From positions 102,434-166,433 of the forward strand of contig JAPXFQ010002457.1 of assembly GCA_028564705.1 (NCBI GenBank): a stretch of DNA of 64,000 nucleotides, in the 5' to 3' direction. The notes below the pieces were generated by a model, which had not been told where the DNA came from, made no database searches, and saw nothing but the letters and a program-made list of their open reading frames with translations. A program made the position numbers and the translations under genes. Positions 10,265 through 20,760 of the stretch are shown piece by piece; position 1 is the stretch's first letter, and every line of letters begins with the position of its first letter. This DNA comes from Apricaphanius iberus. Lineage: Eukaryota > Chordata > Actinopteri > Cyprinodontiformes > Aphaniidae.

Positions 10265-10943
10265 TAGGGTGTTTCTCAATGTCAAGGCGCCTCGCCTACC
10301 CTGGCACTGCCTTGTTTACGAGGACACTGTCCTTCCTTGGTCAAAAAAATGGTTTGGAACAGACTTGCCTTACGTGACTGCGGCTCCCGGCTAACGTGCT
10401 CTGTTTACGTCCCGCCCATTGTAGTAGCATTGTAGCGTAGTAATATTACTTCAACCATGGAACTGTACATGTATAACGAGACGTTTACTTTTTTTTTGTA
10501 TATGTCAGTTAAATGAAATGTGCAAACGAATTAGTACCTGGTAGTCTCCGAAGCTGCAACTACTAAGCAACTAACCAACCATATGTAACTGCCTTGGATC
10601 TAAAAAAACAACAATAATAAAAAAAAAAAGAAACATTTTAGATATAGGCCGATGGTTAATATTCGTTGACTTACATTAAAAATAGAAATTTACCCCCGAA
10701 GTAGCTGCTGCCGGCTTCTACCGTGCTGTATTCGGGGAAATCTTTGACCGAGAGAAGCCATCAAGGCACATCTGATGTATCCTTGGTTAGTAAGTTAAAC
10801 GGCTAACAAACGGAGGACAGATTCCTCGGTAGAACATGAACATTGGAACACGCCTTGGTGGTCCCTGATGACGTATCTCCTAGGCAACCGGGGCGGGACC
10901 AAGGCATCAAGGCGAGGTTCCTGGGCACTGAGAAACACCCCTA
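10265..10943. mobile_element. MITE-B, TIR-bounded non-autonomous transposon
   Basis: Left end TAGGGTGTTTCTCAATGTCA and right end, complemented, TAGGGGTGTTTCTCAGTGCC form terminal inverted repeats of about 18 bp. The GCCTTG/CAAGGC motif recurs inside both ends. No transposase. Target duplication not clear (an 8-bp duplication would suggest hAT). Confidence 0.7.
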
Positions 10944-11069
10944 AACTGTTAAAGGGACTTGTTCTGGCATGTCCTGCTGACATGGCGGGGATACATTTCA
11001 ATCTGTGTTTGATACATGAAAATCTGCTTGACGACCCTGACTAAGATGGCTTTCCAGTGGTTCCCATTT

Positions 11070-11770
11070 ATCTTATTTTTTAAAGAGTCTATTTTATTTT
11101 TAAAAAAAATTCATGAAGTCGTCACTACTAAGAGCTGGGGGAATGGTTGGCTCAACAGAGCTTTGATCCCGTGTGAGTTTGGCACCTGTATTAAAAATAT
11201 ACCTAGGATTGTTTTTGTTCTCCTCGATTAAAGATGAAAAATAAGCTTTTCTGGCTGTTCAAAGGCTCTTTTTATATTGCAATAGACTATTTGTCCACAC
11301 TAAATAAGAATCCTGTAAATGCGTGGAGCGCCTTTCTCTCTAGTTTTCTAACAGTCTGCTTTAGGGTACGTAGCTCTAAATTAAACCAGGGAGCTAATCT
11401 TCTATGGCTAGCCACCTTCCTTTTGAAGGGGGCAACTTTGTCTATTTCCAGACGCAGGGAGGAATTAACGCTATGAAATAAAATGTCAAGTTGTGTCAGG
11501 AGTTAAATCACTATTTTCTATTGTACTTTTATATTACTGAGGAAATTAAAGTTGGAAGAGCTTCTTTAAACCTTGCTACAGCATTGTCTGATAACGTTCT
11601 GGTATAATGAAGTTTTCTTTCAGGTTTGAAATGGTCAGTTAGAGTGAGTTTAAAAGTGATCAGAAAATGACCAGACAGGATAGGGTTATGTGGACAGACT
11701 GTTATTTCTTCACAGTCAATGCCATAAGTCAACACAAGATCTAAAGTGTGGTGACAAGAATACACAGCTA
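11070..11770 (-). mobile_element. L2-type LINE fragment (endonuclease C-terminus and linker)
   Basis: The minus-strand frame 11529-11765 reads HHTLDLVLTYGIDCEEITV, then NPILSGHFLITFKLTL and YTRTLSDNAVARFKEALP, the end of the AP endonuclease domain and the linker of fish L2-type ORF2. Decayed linker (APWFN..LRTLKQ type) continues to 11230. Its stretch at 11130-11470 aligns by eye with 59215-59490 of the L2 copy at 57896-60310. RT not retained. Confidence 0.7.
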
Positions 11771-12490
11771 AACGTCTGACACAGAGAGCAGGAGAGAGGA
11801 GGAGATTCAGAGAGAGACGGAGGGACAGGGGAGAAAGCCGTACCCATGCTAGCAGTGAGCCTAAGCTAACATAGCGATACCTTACCTAGCCCAGAAAACC
11901 AGTGTAACACTTAACGAGTTCCCAAAACGTAAAGATCACCAACAAAAAATAAGTGTTTCAATGTGTTTGTGTGTTAGAATAACTCAGAAAAGCTTCTGGA
12001 CAGAGAAAATTAAATAAATTAAATAGGGCAAGAGCACCGAGAAGCTTCAGCCAAGTGAGTCACCAAACAGGAAATGAAGCGATTTTAATAAAATTATTTC
12101 TTGTTAGAATGAACATTCCAGTGTCAGTGAAACATAGCTTAACTGACCCATTTTTTCAATAAATGCTTTAACTATGCCTGTAATCTGTAATAATTGTCTT
12201 TTCTTCATCTTCTTCTAATTTGCCTCTATTTATAAATTTTTACCTGAGTAACTGAGATTGTCTTGATGTATCTCCACAACCCCCAGTATGGAATAAATAG
12301 AATGTCTAATCAATTTTTTGTAATGGAATAAACACAGTAGATATCTTTTTTTTTTTTGTTTTTCATTGTTATTTAAGGTGAAAGTATATGTAGCCTAGCC
12401 TACAAGAAAAATAATAAACAAAAAAAGAACTCTAGTGTGTCGATTTTTGTTCCACTTAAGCAAAGCCAAGGCGCTGTTGCTCTGGGTCTG
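11771..12490. other. Non-coding stretch with low-complexity patches
   Basis: AGAG-rich segment at 11785-11835 and a T-run near 12348. No gene or TIR structure recognised. Confidence 0.5.
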
Positions 12491-12494
12491 CTTT

Positions 12495-12968
12495 TCAGGG
12501 GGTCCACAACATCTCATTAATTCTGCTGCGGAGACGCTGCCACTGGTCCGCAGACAGATCTGGGATGCGCAGGGTTGTGTGAGTGTGTTTGCTACTTTTT
12601 AAGTTCTGTGGCAGGGACAATTTCCCGTTGGAGCCACTCCAATTAACCTTTCTCTTCCAGCTCTTGTATTCATCAAACAGTGTAACACCCATTCCTTCTC
12701 CCACTAAGCTGAAAGGTGTCTCAACATCAAGTCCGGAATGGGGGTTGTTGGAGCCGGTGTCCTTGGACTTGCTGGGACTGGGGGGATGGGCTGAGGGTCT
12801 GGATCTGGTGTGGACACAGTAGCTGGTGCTGGGGGGGGGGGGTGGGCTGAGGGTCCTCGTCTGTCCCAAAGATGAGGTGACATCTGACAACTCACGTTGA
12901 AGCAACAGGCGCTGGAGGGTTTTCGAGCCACCATAAACGATTTTCAAACCCCTCCATGGCTTGTTCAA
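12495..12968 (-). CDS. Unrecognised ORF with proline-rich linker (possible gene relic)
   Basis: 157-codon minus-strand frame. An N-terminal part (LQRLLLQRELSDV) leads to a Pro/Ser-rich linker and a C-terminal block with FDEYKSWKRKVNWSG, then LRIPDLSADQWQRLRSRIN and stop. Upstream (12969-13110) the same strand has a broken lysine-rich helix (RKEMEDIKKKN) around an A11 run, which suggests a coiled coil that has been frame-shifted. The mix of coiled coil, Pro-rich linker and compact C-terminus could be a transposon accessory protein or a retrocopy. I cannot name it. Confidence 0.3.
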   Translation of the reverse strand: MNKPWRGLKIVYGGSKTLQRLLLQRELSDVTSSLGQTRTLSPPPPPSTSYCVHTRSRPSAHPPSPSKSKDTGSNNPHSGLDVETPFSLVGEGMGVTLFDEYKSWKRKVNWSGSNGKLSLPQNLKSSKHTHTTLRIPDLSADQWQRLRSRINEMLWTP

Positions 12969-13727
12969 TAAGAACCAACCCTTCCTTCAGCTCATCTATT
13001 TCACTGTCGTGGCTGCACCGTTTTTTTTTTTTATATCTTCCATTTCTTTTCTAATATCCCTGACCTCCGCCACACAATAAGCACCGACGCCGTCCGATAG
13101 GCTGCCCGTCTTTCCGCAGAGGGTGGTAGCCTATGAACTATTAAACAAGAGTCTGTATTAAGAAACAAGAAAAGGTGAAAAAGAGCCAGAAAAAGACTCA
13201 AAACAGTCAATGTTTTTAGTGATATTAATTAGGCCTATATTTCAGCTTAGAAGAAAAAAAAAACATAACACTTTTTTTTTACGCGGCGAACTTCGCTCCG
13301 TGCCTCTGGTGTACCACTCTCAGAAGGTCTGGGCATCTGCAAGAGCTGTGTTGTCTAGAAGGAATAAACTTGAAATTACAATGGAGTTTCAACAGGATTT
13401 TTTAAAAATAAAATAAACATAAGTTTCTTAACACTGAGAGAAACCTGCATACTGTGGTAATGTACCTCTGAATTCTGACGTTTTGGTTTTTGGGTCCGAG
13501 TTGAAGTGTAGAAGCCACTTGCATCCATGATTCAGATACTGTTCTGATTCAGATTACCAAAGCAACACACAGAAAAAAAGGATCCACCGATCCGACTTTT
13601 TCAGTCCCGATACCAATGGGTGGATTTTGTGTATCTGTCGATACCCGAAACCAATCCGATACTATTTGTGACAGTGTGGAGGTCCTGTCACTATGGCTCT
13701 GATAGATCATGTGCCCTGGCTGTTTGG

Positions 13728-13815
13728 CCACAGGGATAGCCCTATTGCCGGACTGGTTAGAACACATGACCTTCACCTGGGAGTCATGGGCTCGAATCCC
13801 ACCTGGGTGTACATT
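13728..13815 (+). repeat. tRNA-derived SINE head
   Basis: GGATAGCC...GACTGGTTAGAACAC resembles an A box and D arm. ATGAC...GTCAT can pair like an anticodon stem, and GGGCTCGAATCCCACC is a B box with a 4-bp T stem. The acceptor stem does not close and the loop is too long, so it is a SINE promoter, not a working tRNA gene. Confidence 0.45.
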
Positions 13816-13850
13816 GCCACATATTGTTGAATTAATAAACTGTATAACTT

Positions 13851-13884
13851 CTGGTGCCTTTCTTGAAAAGACTAAAGGCACCAG
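13851..13884. repeat. Perfect 11-bp-stem hairpin
   Basis: CTGGTGCCTTT (13851-13861) and its exact complement AAAGGCACCAG (13874-13884) flank a 12-nt loop just after the SINE head. Confidence 0.8.
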
Positions 13885-14139
13885 ACTAGACTAAACATAA
13901 CTGAGACAAAATAACAGATGTAAAATGTAAAATTACCACAAAAATAAAATTTCAAGTGAAAAATTTGTCTTTTTTGGTAAATTTGTTGCAGATTTTCCCC
14001 ATTTTGAGTATTGGTTCATGGTATCGGTTAAACTTAACCTGGTATCGGTATCAGTTAAACTTAACCGATACCGATACCAGTACATTAGGCAGTATCGGGG
14101 CCGATACCCGATACCAGTATCAGTATCGGTGCATCCCTA

Positions 14140-15865
14140 CTGCTCACCACCACTTTTGGCTTCATCACAAAGAAAAAACAAGTCTAAATAAACAAGTACT
14201 GTACTATAGATCGCCTGAGGGAAAAATGAAGAGGAAAAGTGAATGCAAGCACTGCTCCTCCCCGTGGACAAATGAGGCACTGCAGCTGATTTTTACACTG
14301 GCGACAGAGGGGAGTTCACAGGCGTAGCTGCATTTACTACGTCATCGCGGGGGATCAAATCCCCCCACGGACCAAGAGGCAGCCTGTCAAGAACCAATCA
14401 CAGTCCTGCAGAGGTCCTACCAAGGAATCTAGGGAACTTCTATGTGGCTACTACTGTAAGAGAAAGGCAATATTTAGAAACTACTTACTGTTTTCTTGTT
14501 GGTCAAAAAGCACACATTTTGCTCTGCATATTACCGGACTTATGTCTAAATGGAAGGGGTTAATGTTGTAGTTGTGAAGTAATGACTTTGGATAGCACAG
14601 TTTTTTTAGGAGGTTTCTTTCATTAAAATCAGTCGCTCTGTGTTCTAAAAGGATGCTGCATATGAAGATTTTATACAAACTAAACTGAGGTACAGTACAG
14701 ACTTTTCGTCGAGGTTGAACTTAAAAGAAGGATCTGAACGCTCACAACCGTGGAACACCAGCTCCCAGGCTGGAAGTAGTGTTTTATCAAGCCTCCAGTC
14801 ACTAGGTGGCAGCAGTGCTTACACTTATCAACAGGCTCCCTGTTCAGCCCAGCAGAAGAAGTCTGTACACACACACAAACACACAGACCTGATAGACGGA
14901 ATCCACATTGTGGGAGAGGGAGATGGAACTGCGGATTTAACAACAAAAATGGACCATACAATTAACTGTTGTTCCACTAGTGATCTGCCCCCCACCCCCC
15001 GCTCCTGTAAAGCTGACTATTTGCCTCTCCGTGCAGACAGATTAAATCTGACTGTCATAACGAGAAAGCTCACAGAAACACAGTCGCCTCCCATCCCCGA
15101 AAAAAGAGATTAAAAAAAGACAAACAAGTTGACACTTAGCGTGAGGCTCAGAAATGTTTATGAATCAAGAGAACAACCCTATAAGTTCTGTAAGCTCACG
15201 GTGGCGACCAGTGATGGAGAAGGGTAGCATTAGAAAGGAGAAGAAACAAAACTGTCTGGGAAGTTAAACGCAAACGAAGTGTGGCAGAAAGAATACTAAA
15301 CAAAAACCCTGACATACATTTTTTTCACTGGAGTCTCGGAGGGAGTAGGAAATAAAAATGAACACAGGTTTCAATAAATATGGAAGTACTACGAATACTT
15401 ATTGGTTACAGGTCTCTATGAGACTTAATTGCGGGTGAGAGATTTACTTTTATATCATGAAAAATATGTGATTCTTCATTTTGCACATAGAATGTTTTGG
15501 TTCTTTAAAAAATTGCCTAAACCACAACACTGTTAAGTTTTTGAAAATAGCTGTGAATAACAGTAAATGTGGATTTATTTGGTTATTTATCTGGTAAATT
15601 GTTTTCAGTCACCATAATTACACACTTTTTGCTTTAATAAAAATGACTAGAATGGGAAAAGTAGAATTCAGAGAAATCTAAATGAAAAAAGTGGAACTTT
15701 TGAAATAAAACATGTCTAACATAATTCAATGGAATTCATATGGTTGCAGAGTTGAAACGAAAAACATGTGAAGGTGACAGAAGTTATGTAGCCTCCCTTT
15801 TTAAAAAGTGATAGGCTGATGGAACTGACAGGTAATCAATGTTCACAGTTTAAAAAATCTTTGAC
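14140..15865. other. Mostly non-coding stretch, weak ORF at 14715-15113
   Basis: The 132-codon plus-strand frame 14715-15113 is Ser/Thr-rich with no motif I know. A short piece near 14265-14325 (WTNEALQLIFTLATEGSSQA) vaguely resembles a Myb/SANT-like helix start. Neither is supported enough to call a gene. Confidence 0.4.
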
Positions 15866-15877
15866 TATTCTAGTTTA

Positions 15878-16007
15878 CTGTGATGGACTGGCCACCTGTC
15901 CAGGGTGTACCCCGCCTCTTGCCCGTTGACAGCTGGAGATAGGCACCAGCCCCCCGCGACCCCTTGAGGATTAAGCGGTTCAGAAAATGGATGGATGGAT
16001 GGATGGA
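15878..16007 (+). mobile_element. SINE-W copy 1 (3' module ending in ATGG repeats)
   Basis: TGTGATGGACTGGCCACCTG...CCAGGGTGTACCCCGCCT... GGATTAAGCGGTTCAGAAAATGG and (ATGG)n. It is flanked by a 12-bp target duplication with one mismatch: TATTCTAGTTTA (15866-15877) and TATTCCAGTTTA (16008-16019). Same family as 37967-38094 and 50016-50142. The 5' tRNA-like part is missing. Confidence 0.8.
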
Positions 16008-16084
16008 TATTCCAGTTTATTTTTAAAATGCACATTCCAGTGAATCATTGGATCTGTTTCTGTTCTGACCACCACAAAGACAGA

Positions 16085-16550
16085 GCAGTGGATTACACAG
16101 CAAAAACGTTTCATCTAACCAAGTCAAAAATCTTGTTTTCCAGTTAAAAAGGTATTTTTAATCTTGTTTTGAGACTTATATACTAAGCAGATGGGAAGAT
16201 GTTACATTATTAATCTTATTTTGAGTATATTATTTATTTTATTTATTATTTTGAGAATTCTTAAGAAGTACAATTTGTGTTATTTCATTGGCAGATTATT
16301 TGACTTAATTCAAGAAGCTTTAGACTAATCTAACCCTTAAAATACTTTTTTTTATTCAAAAGCTTCTTAAATAAATTTAAATAATCTGCCAATGAAACAG
16401 GACAATTTGCACTTGGTAATAATTCTAAAAATAAGATATATACATATTTAAATTACATTACTAATTTGAGACATTCTCCTCTTGCTTGATATATAAATCT
16501 CAAAACCAGATTAAAAATTCTTTTTTGCTAACGGACAGTTATTGCAGTGT
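16085..16550. mobile_element. Long palindromic (fold-back) MITE
   Basis: The two halves are imperfect inverted copies: CATTGGCAGATTATTT near 16288 pairs with AAATAATCTGCCAATG near 16380, AAGAAGCTTT pairs with AAAAGCTTCTT, and the ends carry CACAGCAAAAA and TTGCAGTGT. I recognise the CATTGGCAGATTATTT core from a widespread vertebrate palindromic MITE. No coding potential. Confidence 0.7.
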
Positions 16551-18393
16551 AAATATTACCAACTGAGTTGATAAACCGAGCTTGTAAATAGTGTTAAGAC
16601 CTAAAACAGTAAAATAAGATGTAACCATTTGAAGTAGTTACAGCTTATTTAATTAATGTTTTTTTTCATAATCAGTATATATTATATGCAGTGTACTGGT
16701 GCCAGTGGTGTGTCTCAATAAATAATAAAATATTTTTAGATATCAATCTAGTGGTGGAGGGGCGTGAAAAAAATTCTGTTTTCTGGGGGGGCATGGCAGA
16801 AAATAACTGAGAAACACTGCACTAAATGGATTGTGTGCTGGTTTAACAGGGCAATACTCTCTGCGCCTACTTAGCAAATCACCTGCTGCAGGTTTTTGTA
16901 CCACCGTGAGGTTTGTGCCCATTAGTGTAAACCTTTGATAAATAAGGCCTTACGTATTTTATTCACATTTACTCACCTTATACAACAAATTAGAAAAACT
17001 TAAGTCTGACCGTGAAATACGTTATTGGAGGTAAGCATTTTGGTTGTACACCTCAATTTTTTGGGATACTCTTCCCCCGTTACTGAGTATTTGATGATGT
17101 AAGCCTTTGTCCTCTTTTCAGGTTATGTCTTTTCTCTTAACACTAGACTCTCCATAGCTTTCAAAGTGAAAGCTTTCTTTGAATAGTGCTCATCCATTGG
17201 TCAAAAGCGTACCAGGCTGCAGCACAACTGAGGTACAGAGGCTATTGCAGACACAAAATGCAGAGCAGAATGTGTCTGCTTGTTTTCCTTTTTTCATTCT
17301 AAAGCTTGTGTCTTCGTGTGTTTAATTCAAGTGCACATGCTTGTGAAATGAGCATACAGGAAAAACAGACTTTTGTGTATTATCTGCTTTTATCTCAGAC
17401 TTAACTGAGACTTAACTACTGTTGATATAAAAGCAACAACAAGACATTTGTCATAATCAACTGAATCTAAACTAACACAACACTCATTTCAGCCACTGAA
17501 TAAAGGGTGTCATAAATTTTTAAAATATGACCATAGCTGAGTGAGTAAATACTACCACACAGATGTGAGTCTATGAGCTAATGAACACCCCCCCCCTTCA
17601 GTTTCTTGTTGTTGAGCTCCATCCTGCAGAGGGCAGAGGTAGGTCACATTAAACATATATGGAGCAGCTTGAGGCAGGAGAGCACCTCCACACAGGACTC
17701 CAATTTAAGAAAGTTCACAGCACAAGCAATATCTGGCAAGCCGTAGCATTATGAACTGACGACCTTACTTTATTTACAAGGGGCATCTCATTGGACAAAA
17801 AGACCGTACACACTTACCCAGAATAAAAACTCTAAATGCTGCTGTGAATGAAGAAATGTGGAACGTATATTTTCTATTCATATGGTTAATATTGTTTGCT
17901 CAGTGCTGCTTGTTAAAAGGATAGACGGGAGGGACTAGAAAATAGAAACAATTAAAAAAAAGACAAACGGAAACTTCTGATGTAACAAAAAGAGACAGCA
18001 CACATAAGTGTTGCATTCTTTTTTGCTTCTTTGATATTTACATTTTTCCTGCAAAACTAATCACAGCCTGTAAACAGGTAGTAGGTTATGACCATTGTAC
18101 TAGATTTAGGGTTTCAACTAATTTTCTTGGTCCAACATTAAAAAAAATTACTATTTAACCAAACTTTTCTGTCTTTAGAGTAAATTATGCCTATCTAGTT
18201 AGCATTCTAGAAAACTAGGAGCATTCATAAATGTACCTTATTGTCAAATTATCAATAAAAAATTTGAAATTAATTTTGATCATTTATTTAGTTAGTGTGT
18301 CCGTCTCTTTATTTTATTTTTAAGACACCCAAAGAGCTTCTAATTAAAAAGTGGGAAAAAAATAAGTATCGAAAAAGCAATACAAACACACAC

Positions 18394-18394
<1 letters not shown>
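16551..18394. other. Non-coding stretch downstream of the GPCR gene
   Basis: AT-rich, no gene recognised. The part next to 18395 may belong to the 3' UTR or termination region of the minus-strand GPCR gene. TTTATT at 18309-18314 reads as AATAAA on the minus strand, about 225 bp past the stop codon. Confidence 0.5.

Positions 18395-18478
<84 letters not shown>
18395..18478. repeat. (GATA)21 microsatellite
   Basis: 84 bp of uninterrupted GATA, 21 units. It lies 62 bp beyond the GPCR stop codon and before the nearest AATAAA, so it would be transcribed as (UAUC)n in the 3' UTR if that signal is used. Confidence 0.95.
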
Positions 18479-18479
<1 letters not shown>

Positions 18480-18539
18480 CATGAGAATTTCATCTGATCT
18501 CTGTTTAACTGCTATATAATTCCAGCATTCTCATTGTGT

Positions 18540-19415
18540 TCAAGTTCCGCGACTTGCAAGAAATGTTTCTACATCCTCCTTCTTTTTCCAGAACCCGTCG
18601 AAAGAAAAGTAATACAACAAAGGGTCCAGGCAGCAGTTCACACTTGCAAGGCAGCTCAAAACAGGCCTCATGTCATCAAAGAAAACAACTAAAGATACTG
18701 GCAAAAAGAAAACAATGAACATCATCAGGTTCATTGCAAAAATCAGCATGACGTTGAATTTGTTGTTGACTTTTGCAGACTCACTTAGATGTCTCTGGAT
18801 TGTACAGGACACCAAAGCTGTGGATAGGATGTTAATTATAAGCATGGTTAACAGCAAAACAAGCTGGAAATAGCCAATTGTGAGTTCCAGTGTCTCATCC
18901 TTTCCTGCACCGTCCTGTGTCCTGTTGACTGAAGAGTTTTGCTGGGGGCCAATCTCTGAATCAAAACATGTTTGATTTTTTAAATTTTTCAGAAAGCCCA
19001 CACTCTCTGGGATGTTCACTAATACTACAATCAGCCAAACAAGAACAGAACCTTTGATGGCATTTGCTGGAGTTCGAATGAGTCTTGACCTCAGTGGATA
19101 AACCACAGCCAGTAGCCTGTCCACGCTGATAAAGGTGATGAAGCTGGAGCTTGAGCGGATGTTGTTGCGAAATAGCATTGTGAACCAGACGCACCACATC
19201 TCACCAAGATGCCAACTGTCTGTTGCATAAAAGTAGACCCTCATGGACAGAGAAGTGATGAGGAGCAGGTCTGATATCACTAGGTTGACCATGAAGACAG
19301 CGCTGGGGGACTTTCGTCCATGGTGACGGAGCAGGATCCACAGCGACAAGATGTTGAGAGGCAAACCCAGAGCAATAAGGGATCCATAAATAATCGTATA
19401 CACCAGGTTCCTCAT
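18540..19415 (-). CDS. Rhodopsin-family (class A) GPCR, P2Y/LPA-receptor-like
   Basis: 291 residues, uninterrupted, seven hydrophobic segments. Diagnostic positions are: N21 in TM1 (GLPLNIL), D49 in TM2 (ISDLLL), disulfide pair C75 and C150, D99-R100-L101 in place of DRY (SVDRLLAVVYPL), W127 in TM4, FFLP in place of CWxP in TM6, and D264-P-L-L-Y in place of NPxxY (NCCLDPLLYYFSFDGF). Sequons are at N147, N160 and N164 in the second extracellular loop. The DPxxY and VDR variants suit the delta-group receptors (P2Y, LPA5, GPR35/55, HCAR); LPAR5-like is my best guess, not established. The N-terminus is very short. Start choice: the codon two positions upstream is TGA and this ATG has G at -3. The single coding exon is usual for the group. 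Ligand unknown. Confidence 0.9.
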   Translation of the reverse strand: MRNLVYTIIYGSLIALGLPLNILSLWILLRHHGRKSPSAVFMVNLVISDLLLITSLSMRVYFYATDSWHLGEMWCVWFTMLFRNNIRSSSSFITFISVDRLLAVVYPLRSRLIRTPANAIKGSVLVWLIVVLVNIPESVGFLKNLKNQTCFDSEIGPQQNSSVNRTQDGAGKDETLELTIGYFQLVLLLTMLIINILSTALVSCTIQRHLSESAKVNNKFNVMLIFAMNLMMFIVFFLPVSLVVFFDDMRPVLSCLASVNCCLDPLLYYFSFDGFWKKKEDVETFLASRGT

Positions 19416-19432
19416 GTCTCACTCCGTTCCAT
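19412..19432 (-). promoter_or_regulatory. Seven-codon upstream ORF overlapping the GPCR start
   Basis: ATG at 19432 opens a frame encoding MERSET, and its TGA stop overlaps the receptor start codon (ATGA). The uORF ATG has A at -3 and G at +4, a good Kozak context, so ribosomes should meet it first. Terminating exactly at the main ATG could allow reinitiation or dampen translation. Functional effect is inference. Confidence 0.5.
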
Positions 19433-19472
19433 TTGCTTTTTGGCTGTTGTTGATCAGCAGTTTTCCCTCTGA

Positions 19473-19490
19473 CTGAAAAGCAGAAAGGCA
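19473..19490 (-). promoter_or_regulatory. Likely 3' splice site of the GPCR 5' UTR
   Basis: The minus strand reads GCCTTTCTGCTTTTCAG, a pyrimidine tract and AG ending at 19473, 58 bp before the ATG. A 5' UTR intron just before a single coding exon is common for this receptor group. The upstream exon was not located. Confidence 0.45.
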
Positions 19491-20426
19491 CGCGAGTTTG
19501 TGTAGCTGTGACTCAAACCACAAATGCCTTGTTGCAACACACCGGTGACAAGATTTGCACCAGCAAATGGGGGAGTTTGCGTGCTAAAACGTTTGAGAGC
19601 AGTGAAACAGGAAGCAAGTGAACAAGCTCTTTAGCAAGAGAGGAACTTCATGCAAAGATGACCCAGAGAGTGAGACAGATCAAAGCCATGGAAGTTTTTG
19701 TGCTGTAAAATCTCACAAATGGACCAGAAGTAGGCAAAATTGGAGAAATTCATATTGGTTACCTTCATGCTACCTTACACGAACAAGCATTCAAAGTTCA
19801 CAAGTTCACTGATAGATATTGCTGTATTATTGTTATAGTTCCAGTACTTATCTTCCATCAAAGCAAAGCCCCACACTTGTATCATCTAGATATATTTTAG
19901 CTTTTTTCTCATCTTCATAACTCAGAATTAAGTCAGCAATGATTTCAGCCCAGTTCCAAATAAATGTATCCTTTTAAAGGAAATGGCATATACTCTATAT
20001 AAGCAAACTGATTAAAATGAAACTTGGAAACACAGTAGACATATCACATTTCGCACATGTACAGCCACACCGACAAGTGTTGACCGATTTTTGTGCTGTG
20101 GGAGGAAACAAGTGTACATAGAGGCAACACACGTACCATCAGAGAGATCATATATAGAAATCTGTTTAGTAAGACCTGAACTGCTATGATAAATCAGACA
20201 CCTTCTAGTTGAGTCAACTACCCAAAACCCATTGCTACTGAGCTCCTTTCAGATGTTCAACTTTAAAAAGGTTACTAATATAAATGTAATCTATAAAATT
20301 AATGCAAATATGTGGATACTCTCAGAAAATGTGTCTCTCAGCTGGCCTGGAAAGGCCTTTTTATTCTTCCCGAGGAGCTTGCCCAAGTAGCTGGGGAGAG
20401 GGAAGTCTGGGTCTCTCATAGACTCA
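19491..20426. other. Non-coding stretch upstream of the GPCR
   Basis: Would contain the receptor promoter or first intron. I see no clear TATA box, CpG cluster or repeat. Confidence 0.45.
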
Positions 20427-20760
20427 GGCCTCGTCCACACTACTACGTTTTCGTTTAAAAACTGAGACCTTTTGCTACGTTTGCACCTCCCATCCACACT
20501 AAAACAGCAAAAACGGAGACCCAAAACGGAGAAGTTTAGAAACGCTGCTGACCCCGTTTTTTGTTTTGAAACTCCGGAGGTGTGGATGTCTCAAAACAGA
20601 GAACTTTAGAAACGACACAGCAGATCACACTCGGCTCTATGATTGGGTGTCATCGGTCATGGCGTATCCTTCCCTGATTCGTCAGCCACCCGTCACATGA
20701 CCCGTCCCCGGAAGATAACATACAAAAACAGCCTGGAGTACATTACGTTAGAAACTGCAA
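20427..20760. mobile_element. MITE fragment (GGCCTCGTCCACACTAC type)
   Basis: Begins GGCCTCGTCCACACTACTAC and contains multiple AAAACGGAGA repeats, a terminal type familiar from many fish genomes. The matching inverted right end was not found, so the element is incomplete or its end has decayed. Confidence 0.5.

Larger units (their letters stand above)
13577..14139. mobile_element. MITE-C (GATACCGATAC-rich), with nested SINE
   Basis: Left end GGATCCACCGATCCGAC and right end, complemented, AGGGATGCACCGATACTGAT form imperfect inverted ends. Both arms are filled with CCGATACC/GGTATCGG repeats (13600-13670 and 14018-14130). I know this type as a common vertebrate non-autonomous DNA transposon. 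A tRNA-like insert sits in the middle. No ORF is meaningful here. Confidence 0.6.

Noticed and set aside
13728..13815. Functional tRNA gene
   Set aside because: B box and T stem are present but the acceptor stem does not pair and the anticodon loop is too long; better explained as a SINE promoter.
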